Below, one piece after another: positions 40,114 to 52,100 of a stretch of 64,000 nt of DNA; position 1 is the first letter of the stretch; each line of letters opens with the position of its first letter. The position numbers and the translations under genes are program-made. The notes beneath the pieces were generated by a model that made no database searches, was not told the origin of the DNA, and worked only from the letters and a program-made list of their open reading frames with translations. Origin of the DNA: Scolanthus callimorphus (taxonomy: Eukaryota > Cnidaria > Anthozoa > Actiniaria > Edwardsiidae); NCBI GenBank assembly GCA_033964015.1, contig CM066915.1:8667575-8731574 (forward strand), given 5' to 3'.

Positions 40114-43100
40114 ATGGCGGACGAAAAACTACTATGACATTCTTGGTGTCCACAAAGACAGCACAGAAAAAGAGGTAGGTACACGTCGATCTGGATAAAT
40201 TGTCTAATGCACGATTTTATTGATATTGATGTTTTGTCTCGCAGATTACTAAGGCGTATCGTAAGAAGGCATTGAAATGCCATCCTGATAAAAACCCCGA
40301 CGACCCAAAAGCCGGTAAGCTTGACGTTTTTGGGACGTAGATAAAATATATAAAATTTGGAATATAAAGCGCTAAAATATGTAGCAGACGTTTCATGGCT
40401 CCTGCCACTTCATCAGTGTAGGACGTAAACAACAATCGGCTTTAAGGCCGGCACAAGACTTGGGGGCAAGTCCCAGGGACTAGTTGTCACAGGGGTCAAT
40501 CCCTAGTGTGTGAACGTGTACGGGACAAATCCCTGGGGGCCGAGCGGTAACTCATCAAATCCGCTGACTCCACGACGAATTTACTACTGAAATCACTAAA
40601 CTGCCGGCACACTCGAAAATTTGATCTATCGTTTGTCAGTTTCGGTTCATTCGTCTGGTTGTTTTGATCGATCGAAATGGTCACGTGATATTTAAATTTT
40701 GTACCAAACAATGGAAGAACATGCTTTTTCCATTGTTTGATGCAAAATTTAAATGTCACATGACCATTTGGAGTGATCAAAACAGCCAGACGAGCGAACT
40801 GAAACTGACAAACGATCGATCGAATTTTCGAGGGTGCCGACAGTTTAGTGATTCAGTAGTATACCTCCTTCTTCTTCACCACCCTCAATAGTGACATTTT
40901 GAGCATCTGCTATCTTGAATGAGATCGTGATTGGCGTGTTTTCATTGGCTAGAATTATCTTGGGAGGCGGGAACAAGTCCCGCGAAACATACACACTGGA
41001 AAAAAATGCACAATTTTTCCAGTGTGCACAATCAAACCAGTTTGACTCGTGAGACTTGTCCCTGTGACAAATATTTACAAAATCTAAATGCAAAAACTTG
41101 AGTACACACTAGTATAGGGGACTTGTCCCCAAAGCAGGTTCGAGGTTCCTAGTCTGTGCCGGCCTTTAAGTCATCAGTGAGAGATCTTACTTGTGTATGT
41201 ATATAAAATTTTATAGACAGAGGTCCAAGTCACTACTTGAATGTGTGTATTTCATCATTCACCCTAGTCTAAGAATGGTAAGCCATATGAGGCTGAAAGT
41301 GACCCAACTTTTATTCCCGTTTTATACTTCCTATCCTAACCCAGCTTGAAATAAACTCTTTGTATGCAGCTACTTCAAGAAATGTTCTCTGTGCCCTTTA
41401 AGCATTAACTTGTTACTGTGCGAATGCCTCATTGGGATATACATGATGGCACAGGGCAGTCAGGGCGGCTGAAATGAAGTAATTTACATAATGATCAGTA
41501 ACAAGTTTTTTTGGTTTATTATTCTAGCTGAAGTATTCCACAGATTATCAAAAGCTCTTGAAGTTCTTTCTGATCCCAAAGCCAAGGCGGCCTTTGATAA
41601 TGTCCTGAAGGCAAAGGAGAGAGTGAGATTACGCAACCAAGCTCTTGATGCAAAGAGAAAGAAATTCAAACAAGGTACCATATGCTGAATCGGTGGTTGT
41701 CATAGTACAGCCTGTCTTTCACCTGTTTTCAGATCCGTACAGATCTCTATATCCACAGAGTGGATTATTCAGTTAGACTTGCATTGTATAGATGTTCCTA
41801 TTGGTTGAGGTCTTGTATCATTGTTCAGTCAGCCAATGAAAATGTCAACAATGACAAATACAACACAGTGACTTTTTTTTTCCTTGGTGTAACTTTGTTC
41901 TCTGATTGGTTAGAATTGAACATGAAATCATGGACAACAGATTTGGTCAAAATAATATTGAATACTGCTTTCCCTACAGCAGTTGATGTTGGCAGACCAA
42001 CAATGCCAGCTATATTATTATTGTAATAACTTTAAAGGCATTCAGTTACTAAATCAAAGACACCTTGAGCAATATTCACAGCACTAGGCTGAAGCATATA
42101 ATTTTAATCTGCCAAATCTCAATTTTAGCCTGCAAAATACACAGCAACATTTTCTGACAAAGTTATTATTAATTACATAATAATTACCTTGAATATTTAC
42201 ATATATGAGTTATAATTACATATGAATGTTGGCCATGTTCAAGGCAGCAAAGCTGGTAAGACATTTCGCTGTGTTTGTTTGTTTTGTTGTGTTAGATCTT
42301 GAAGAAAGGGAAAATTCAGCAAAGGAAGAAAGGGAAAGTGAAGTGGTTATAGCAAGAAGACTTCAAGCTGAGGTACAGTTTTATATTACATGTGTTTGCT
42401 ACAGTACTTATGGGAAGATAGTACCTACCAGTAGAATATGCCATTTGCATGCATTTATTAATTCTAGGGTTCGTACAATGTATGTGTCCTGGAAATCCTG
42501 GATTTTCAAGTCCTTGAAAGTCCTGGAATTTTAAGGAAAATCCTGGAAAACTCCTGGAAAAATGGTTCAACTCAAATGTGGTTCAATCAGTTAGTTTCGT
42601 GAATCTGATTTGGACTGCAAACTATGACATCCTCCAGACTTATCATGTTTTTTTGAGGGAAGAGGCATCTGAAACTCCTGGAAATAACTAAGACTACGTG
42701 GAAAGCATACGAACCCTGTAATTTTTTTTGGTGTGATTGTCTGTGACCTGGGGAATATCATCTGTGATTGGGGGTTGTTTAAGAAAATACACTGTATCAC
42801 TGAGCAGCATTTTATCATGATAGTGTACAAGAGGTCTTGGAACATTCTTTGACAAGGTTTTAGAAAATACATGGTGTATCGGAACTTGGTAGACTGTCCT
42901 TGTCAACGTCTGAGAAGACAAAAACTTGACCTTCCCTGCTTAGTGTACAAAACGCCGAGGAACTAGTTTCTCATATAGATGCCAAATTGGCCATCCTCGT
43001 TGGCATACAGGAAGCCAAGGGATTTTTTCGAGGAAGATGACAAATGAACCATCGCTATCTGAGAAAAAGAGCCCAAGAAACTCTTTCTTTGAGAAGACCA

Positions 43101-46100
43101 CCAATTTGCCGTCCGTGTTGACCTAACATAGTCCAAAAAACGTGTCCCCGATATGACAAGTCGGCCAGCCTGTTGGCGTAACAGAGGCCTAGAGACTCTG
43201 TTACGACAAGATGCTCCGACAAGACAATAAGACAACAGCAGTTGCGTACTCGAACCTGTTTCTGCGTGTCGTATGCCAGAGAGGAGAGATATTTTAAGCG
43301 TTATTCCTACCAACTTATCTCACCTAACAGTGTGCAAAGGATTGTTTGTCGAAACTTACCTACAATCCTCGCCAGGTTATCTTGAATAATTTGTCGACTT
43401 GACCTTTTACCAAGCATGCAACACGTTACTCTTTATTCGTCATTGTTTCTCCCCCCCTCCCCCTTCAATGTTGGTAAAAAAAACGCCCAAAATCTTTTGC
43501 CTGGTCCATCCAACATTGAGAAGGACAGAGGATAGAGGGCGGGATGTCAATTTTAGCCTACTAATCTGTCATAGATTGTAGGTCCAGCAAGAGATACCAG
43601 AATTTTCACTGTTGAGAAGCAAAAACCATATTTAATTATCGTATAAGTCAAACTCAGTTAACCTTTGACATAAGGCAAGAAACCATCTGGTTGTTGTAGC
43701 AATGAAAGAATCAGTTTACAGGAAGATTGCAATCAGGGGATGGACAAACCCCTCTACGAGCACGCGTGAGCATCGTCTACTGTAAAATAAAAATGCTGTA
43801 AAATGTTCTCTGAACATTCCGTTCCTTTCGGTTCTGATTTATTCCAATCTACTATAAAGGTAATCATTTATAAGGTATCACACTCGAAATGGGCTATGCC
43901 ATAAAAAATTTGTACCCCCGGGTTGAGGACCTACTAAATGAACGGGTCGGTGCAAGAACCGCCTAAGTGACTATTTGGACTGTTTTTGGATTTTCCGATT
44001 TTTGTCAAACAAACTGCAGAAACATTGTTAAAATAGCCTAAAACTAGCCTCTCTGCATTTTCCCCAAAAATCGCCGCGAGATCGCTGTAAAACGGTGTCT
44101 TCCCTTTTTCAAGCGCAATGCATTATGGGTAAAACTTTAAAAAATTGACAGCACTTCCTCCCTAGCCCGGTTTTAGATATTTTTTTATAAGTGCCTAGTC
44201 ACTCGCACCTGTCAACTGAATATTGCGCCGAATGCATTCTTTTGGATTCAAAACTAACCCAAATTGTCTTGACAGTGCTGAAATCCTGCTACAGAACAAC
44301 AGAGAAGCTTCATAATACTAGACGAGTCATCACACGGCCTGCCAAATTCTTTGTGACTCGATTTTGCTCGTAAAATTTGCTCCTCACTTGTGACTTCTTC
44401 CACAAGTGTGTCTCTACCGACTTTGTTTGCTTATGATGCAAGCAAAGTGGCTCCTGTAGTAGAAAATGACTTGAAAAAAGCACTTATAAAGCGAATTCAT
44501 GGCTCGCTCTCTGTTCGACAAGCGAAACCAAGTAGTCCAGGCATTTTATGGTTGGACCTGGAACTAATTCCCACAAAAGCTTTCTCTTCAGAAACTGCTA
44601 GAATTAACGCCTAAAAGAACATACTAAAAGTCCCAAAAAATCCCAGCACGGCAACACTCCGTTTTTCAGCTTTTGGCGGAGAGGCTCTCTGCGTGCTACA
44701 TGAAAACGAGGCTGAAACCGGAAGTGCCCTTTAATTTGCTTAAATTTTATCAAAACTTCGACAGTTTCGCATAAAAACGTTTAATATCGATAAAACGCAC
44801 ACTGGCGAATATTCTTTATTTGTAACTTGCTCAACTGTCGCCAGTAAAGCGGCGGAATGTGAATTTTCGTAAAATAGCATCATCGCCGTAATCGACAGTC
44901 AAAATTTTCCTTGTGTGATATACAGTCCACGGCATTGTGACCCTAGCTCGTAATTGTGTAAATGTCACGAAAAGTCAAAGCGCATTTTCTATAAATATAA
45001 ATTCGATCAACTTCTATAATCGTGTGATGGCGGATATCAAACTTGTAGGACAGTAGGAGGTGGTCATTTAGCAATATTTAACATATTTCGATGCATGGGG
45101 GCGTCACGTAGCTCTGCTTGGACTCTTCGCATGTTCCATACTTTGATTTGTGTCGAGGTGGACTTGGGCTCTGGGCAAATAAAAAACAGTTCCACTACGT
45201 ACTGGGATTTCGGCGGCGGTGGAGAATGGATGTCTTCACGATAAGAACATCATGCGTCGCCATCGGCTTAAAGAGTGCGGAATCAGTTCATAATAACGCC
45301 GTTGTGCTGTTATTAGCCGTTATTTATTCTGTGAGTTCGCAAGGAAAACATCTCTTCATCCCGTCCACAAAGGAAAATGTTGCACCTTTGCCCGCGCTGA
45401 TCGTCCGTAGTGGGTCATCGGTAGCTCGGCGTGTTGACCATCAACAACGTACTTGAATTGGCCATGGCAGGTACAAAAAATTCACATCTCTCCCCCACGC
45501 CCGTTGAAAATCGCATTCAGCCATTTCGTCTCAATGGACACGTGTGGGATGCGGATGTGCGTGAACCGGTGACTTGACGATTTACTATTTTTCATGTGCC
45601 ATCCGTACTTCCTTGAGTGTTCTGCGTATGCTAGTGAGACTCTCCGTCGGTTAACCGTTCGGAACCATGTGCCCAATAAGCTCGCCAATTTTCCCGCCTA
45701 ATAATGGCGTTTTAAAGGGAAAATCTGACCGCGCGATGGAAGGTAAAAATGTTTTCATGACGGACTTCTTTCCTATCAGTTATCGCTATATATAGCGATC
45801 GCTTATGGCTCATTCACCCACGGCGCGATATTAGTTGTGATTTCTGTGGCGACTCCACGGCGATCTCATATCGCGCGGTGTGAACGGCCGGCGATCTTAT
45901 GGCGATTTCACTTGCGATGTCGCCGCGACGTCGCAGAAGATTTGAACGTTCAAATTCCACTGCGATGCGGGTGCGATTTCTTCAAATCACCAACAAACGG
46001 ACAAATATCGCAAAGCCAAATCTAGATGGAAAAATCACAGTAAGATCGCGCCGTGTGAACGGGCCTTTAGATTGCTTCTTAACTGCGATAATCATTTACT

Positions 46101-49100
46101 CGCTACCATTCATCTTTACCATTCGTCTTTCGGATTAAACAATCAACCGGGGTTCCGTCTCGCCTTTACTATAAGCTGTAACCAGTTTAAGGGGGACGTT
46201 AAAGAACCACTACCCCCAGTGTGGAAATGTGGGGGGATCCACATCGACATTTACGCTGTTCATTTCCATTTGACAGCAATCACGATGCTCCGCACGCAAC
46301 ATCAAAGAGATGAGAACACTGCTTGTCTGTTTTAAATAATGAAAACCGTCTTCGCCAGAACGCGTCGGGACGGCTCAGGGGTGTTGTTCTCAACGGTCAA
46401 TAGCGCTGCACACAGATGACGTCACACTAATTAACATCTCAGACAAACAAATACACATCTCCCATTTTCTCAGTTTTCTCTCAAAAGAACGATACAAAAT
46501 GAATTGGTAAACTGGTAGTTGCACTCGTTATAGCAGAGAGCTTGTATGCACTCCTACCCTGGCTCGTATTCAAGCGCGGTCCTTCTGAATGGGATGATTT
46601 CAGATGGATTGTTTGTCTGAATCTTAGAATCTGTGCGCAGCGCTAATGAATTATTCAATTAAAACTAGATGGCTTGGAAATGCGCGTGATGAATCAAAAT
46701 CCAATAAGTTCTTGAATATGTATCCAAAACGTCTCTAATAGCAAAACTGTTGCAGATTTATCGTGCACCGTGAAAGAATAATTTTATTCCAAGCAATGTT
46801 GCGACGGCCTGAATCAATTTTCTAGTGCAAATAGACAATTCAATTGCCCATTGCTAAAATACCTTATTCAAGAAATCGATCAAGACATCGAGCAAGACAT
46901 TTTACTTACATTTATACAATAATAAATGCAGAATTGTTTACATCTTTACAGTATTGCTTTCTTCCTTCTGCAACAGGTGAAATACTCCGAGCGCTTGACT
47001 AAGTTATGATAACTAAGTAATTATACGATGACCGCGCGCTAGAAACATCATTTCCGACGGCTTTCAGGAGGCACTAGTTTTAGAGTAAACAAACAAATTC
47101 GGCAATTTTCTTTCTTACAATTAAACATTAACAAGTAAAACATTTATATTTCCCGTTGGTTCTAGTTTAAGTAGTCCAAACAACGAGCAATTTCTATTTC
47201 TTAAATTTTTCAGTTTTCTGCTTGTTTCTTTATGAAATCTTTGCATATTAGAACCGCGATTTGCTTTTTTCGAAAAAAAAGACAGTTTTTTTCTTCTCTG
47301 TTATGTGGGATTTTTGCACTGAAAAATAATTAAAATATTTCAATGTCGATAAGTAGTTTTGTGCATTTTACTATCGTCTTTTCGAGCCGCGATGTTGATT
47401 TATTATGCCAGCCTCGTTTCCATGCGGCTACAAATCGCTTAATAGATCCTGTTTTTCGGAATGTTGCCGTGGTGGGATTTTCTGGGACTTTTCATATGTT
47501 ATTAAGAGGTGATCAAAGAACCAAAAACAGTTGAAATTTCTTTTGTGGGAATTAGTTCCAGGTCAGGCCCATTTTTGTCGTAGAATGCCTGGACTAAAGA
47601 ATCCAACGGCCTTCACTGAAAAGGGTGAGCCCTTAGTCTTTACAAACAGCGGTTTTTTGGGGGGGGGGGGGGCGGGGAACAGGAAGTCTTTTACTTTTTC
47701 AAGTGGAAAAACCTAGCAAAAAAAGCGAAATTACAGAGATAAATTCGGGCTACAAAGGGTTAACAATGCGCCAGGTAGGATGAAAAGCTCTTTTGAATTC
47801 AAAACAATAGACAAATCTTTGCGGCTTTATAGGCAAAACCCTTGGCTTAGTGCCACTTCTAGGGTTAGGTTTAGCCTTCGGATTAGATTTAAGTTCGGGT
47901 TAGATAGAGTTTAGGGTTAAGGGTTTAAGGCTAAGGTCGTTTTACATCGTCCTCACTGCGACTTTTAGGAACTTAGACTATTTGAACATGATTTGCGCAG
48001 AATTTTTAAAAACCGATAAACAGTCTGAATAGTCTTAGGTCGTTGTTGATAAAGCCACTGGTTAGAGGCCGTTTTACAGCGTTCTCGTAGCGATTTTTGG
48101 GGGGAAATGCAGAGAGGCTAGTTTTAGGCTATTTTAACAATGTTTCTGCAGTTGTTTGACAAAAATCGGAAAATCGAAAAACAGTCCGAATAGTCACTTA
48201 GGCGATTCTTGCACCGACCCGTTCAAATGCGATTACCCTAAAGAATTCTTTAGTTGATGTGCTCACCCTGGATAATTTTTTATTTTTGGCGAATTCTCAG
48301 CAGTCACCCCCAAGAATTTAGCAGTCACCCCCAAGAATTTAGCGTTTTCAGGTCATGACCCCCAAGAATTCTTTCAACCTTCCAGCTCCTACCCCTGAAG
48401 AATTCCTTGGTCCTCAACCGGGAGGGTACAGCCACAAAAAATGCGATAGCCCAATACAAAGTGTCAACTTTAACGTATTCACTCCAGTTTTGCAAACTAC
48501 AGTTTGCAGGCTTGCACTATTTCGAGATACAAGATACAATTACAAAGATACGAAGATACAAGGATATCAGATTACTTAGCCTGCTAGCAGGCGTTGGAGG
48601 CTGTTTTTATCGGCGAAACCTCGGAGTTCGTGTAGTCGCGAGCGCCATCTTGGATTTTTTTGGCCGAGTGACAATGGGGCGAGTGACCCCCTCGTTTGGT
48701 TTCTCGCCCCATTGTCACTCGGCCAAAAAAATCCAAGATGGCGCTCTCGCGACTACGAATTCCAGCGTTTCGCCGATAAAAACAGACTCCAACGCCTGCT
48801 AGCAGGCTACAGATTACTAAAAATTTCGTGTGTCAAGTCTGTTTTTATTGCTGTTGTGAAGTCTGGGATTCGCTTGGGAAAACATTATCAGTAGACAAGT
48901 TGCAAAAGTTTCAGAATAAAGCGGCCAGACTTATTATAAAACTGGTTTCTATAGGATGTAAAGCGGTTAGAGCTATGAGGATAAGCGGTATATAAGCACC
49001 TACTTTACTTTACTTATCCTGGGTACAGACAATAGAATAAGTACTGACCCTGCAGTCCTGGATTTACTTGATTGGGATAAAACTATATGAAAAAAGAGCA

Positions 49101-52100
49101 AAGCGGAAGATCTGATCACCATGCACAAAATTAAATATAACCATGCTCCCGAAAGTCTAAGGGATCATTTCAAACCATCGGGAATTCGGTGGGCTATAAC
49201 CTGCGGGGTGGAACAACCAAATTCGTACTCCCTCGCCCAATTGCTGAATCACTGAAAAAGAGCTTTTCCTATAGTGGGACCAAAGCCTGGAATAGCCTAT
49301 CGAATGACCTAAGAGAAACGGAACCTCCCCAGGCTTTCAAAAATAAAATAGAAGCTGTCACTCTGCTCAACAGCATCTGACTCTGCATTTTTTCTGCATT
49401 TTTTTCAAATTATTAATTGATACATATTTACATATTATTATTTATAGGCTATAGTTTAAAATATTATTATCATTTATAGGCTATATTATAAATTATTATT
49501 ATTATTATTATGTATATTTTTGGCACGACTTGTATGGAAATCAGCGTAACAGCTGTTATAATTATCGTGGATAAATAAAGCTTGACTGGCTTGCTTTTGC
49601 GTGACAAACTCTGGATGCGACTCAAAGTACGAGTTTAAAGTATCCAGAGATTCTTGAAATATATTATTGTACATCATGTATCATTGCAACAAAGATTAGA
49701 GAGTAAAACATTACGATGCTATCGAAATCAAATACTGCTTCACGTAGAACGTTAATATGTTGTGGACGAATCGAAGACGCTGTTTATTGCCTTGCTGCGG
49801 CAATGACTGCCAAACGTCTTGCTTGAGAGCAAGAGGATATTGCTTGAGTCGTTGAGGGATTTTGCAAGTGTTTGATAGTCACGAAGTAGTATAGTAGATA
49901 TGGAATTACCCTTGTTTTCGCGAAGGAATATTCATTTTGCACAATATATAATGGAGCTAGCGCAGCGAAGGGTGGCATCTCGAGAACAATAGGAGAAAAC
50001 AAAAGAAAATATAGTGGAGCTAGGGTAAATACAAGTCATTGAATAATCCTCCTTGCCTTCCTCCTCCTCACAGTATATCCCTCCTCCTCTTCCAATCACA
50101 GTATACCCCTCCTCCTCCCAATAAGTATACACCTCCTCCTCCGCCCGCACGACGCTGTCAAGGACGCCCCCAGCGCCGACGGAGATCCTTGCAGGCATCG
50201 TGTGGCTGCTGAGGGTACCCTTGAGTGTGTCTTACTGGCGGAGGTGGTTGAGGGTTATACTGTGATTGGGATTTCAAGACAATCTATTGCCAGATCGCAA
50301 CAAACACATGCAAACAGAATTGCTACGCAGCATCACCAAATTCACCCAAAAATTCCAGGTACTTATATATATAGACACAAAAAAAAAACAATGGACTGGA
50401 ATCACTCCCTGAACATTTTGCCCGACGATGGTCAAACACTTGCAAAATGTAAACACTATAGTTTCATCGGAATGCCACTGACGCAATTACAATCAAGCTG
50501 CAAACCACTTTATTGAAGAACGAATTTAAATTTTGCCTCCGAATAAAAATAACAATATTCAGATAGTACAATGATATATTTTAAAAATCACGCCATCATT
50601 TGAGTCGCATCCGGAGTTTGCCACACTCGTACGAGTTTGTCACAGCCTCGTACGATTTCTTGGTAATCCGATATCCTTGTATCTCCGTATCTTTGTATCT
50701 TGTATCTCGAAATATGGCAAGTCAAAATCCAAGATGGCTTTCAACGATAGTGGCTTAACAGTTTAGAATATCGCGAGGTTGTAAAGTGTGTTTCAGTGTT
50801 CGCAACTAGGTTCACAAGTTCGCAACCAAGTTCACAACTAACTTCATAATTTAGCAGATGGACAATTCAGACAGAAACATTTCAATATTCATAGACCAGC
50901 CAAATAATCCTAAGCTTTGACATTCGACTTTTCTCACTGTAGCCATTGCAGCGGCCTTCGAGTTTTTCTATGAATCATAATGTTTTAATAGCTATACCTC
51001 TGTTGAATTTACCACCAAATAATTGTAAAACCGACCGCAAGAGCTACCATGAGTAAGGTCAACATTGCAATAAACTCCTTCTTCATGCGTTTCACGATGT
51101 CTGCATTGAGGAAATAGTCTGGGAGGATGGCATTGTTGACATTTTGGCGCGGAAATGGGATATCAGGAACCTCGTTACCCAGAAACTTACATAGCGGATC
51201 CCATCCCTGTTTACAGTTGAAAACAAGCAACTGATCCCGCGGGATCGTAGCCGCCACTTCATCGTTGTGCTTTTTGTAATCCAGCCCAGCCGCGATTAGC
51301 TGGAACTCAAGATCGAGGTTTTTGTTCCATCTTCGTCCTGTAGGGGTCATCATCTTCAGAATCCTTAGCAGCCAGTGATTCAATACAGGCTTGACCACGG
51401 CTACATTGTTCTCGAAGCTTTTGTTCCAAACTTCTTCGCTGTCGCGAATCGAGAGAGAACGACCTTCGCTTCGGGGAAAGCCTTGAAGATATCTTTATAA
51501 AAGAAATAAGCTGATACGTCGACAATGGCGTCTACATTCTCGTACATGCGTTTGTAGTCTGGTACTTTGCCTTCAAACGCTTCTGTGTGCTCTTGTAAGT
51601 GGTAAAACCACTGTTCGTTAGCGTCATGAACGGTGTATCCTAAATAGCGTAAGGCCGCTGCTAAAGATTTGGTTCCCGTCTTAGAAAGTCCTGCACAAAT
51701 GACTTTCATCATCAAGCCTGAAATATTCCAACTGATTGTGGTGCCTCCAAGCAGCAGCTTTCGGTGTTTAATGTTTCGCGTCGGCTCGAAATGTCACCTT
51801 TTGGCACGATTCGGATTGACCCCACCGTGACCCCAGTTGCGCTCTTTTCTGCAACCAATCTACAACCAAGAGAGAGAGAGAGACCTATCATGCAATCAAT
51901 TGACCTTGTATTAATTTTTTCATGTGAGGTCATGAAATTACTAAATTCAAAGAAGAAACGCCACAGAGTTGTGCTTGTTATCATTTGCACTGCCCGAAAA
52001 GTCCTCGCGTCAAATTTAGCCAACTTCTGTCCGAGAGTTAACGTCTTCTGTCCGAGAGATATCAGTAAATCAGTCACGCAACAACAGTCACGCTTTTTAA

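Larger units (their letters stand above)
43940..48228. mobile_element. 4.3-kb element with long inverted terminal regions
   Basis: The left 43940-44120 (GAACGGGTCGGTGCAAGAAC...GCTGTAAAACGG) is mirrored by 48061-48228; a second paired block lies at about 44500-44600 versus 47525-47600 (TCCAGGCATT...ACCTGGAACTAATTCCCACA) and a third at 44605-44665 versus 47450-47520 (AAAAGTCCCA...GGCAACA). The arms together span about 0.7 kb. The 2.8-kb centre has no transposase I can recognise; frames at 45118-45456 and 45482-45688 are unassigned. A MITE is nested at 45806-46066. It lies within DNAJC17 intron 4. Confidence 0.7.

Noticed and set aside
40496..40891. Two mirror-image frames of 94 and 75 codons with similar products
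   Set aside because: They are the two arms of a foldback nested in the MITE at 40445-41165.
42963..43313. 116-codon minus-strand frame
   Set aside because: Reads through a degenerate tandem repeat; composition is set by the repeat.
47860..47945. Interstitial telomeric repeat (TTAGGG-like phrases)
   Set aside because: TTAGG and TTAGGGTT phrases are irregular and interrupted; no run of two or more exact TTAGGG units.
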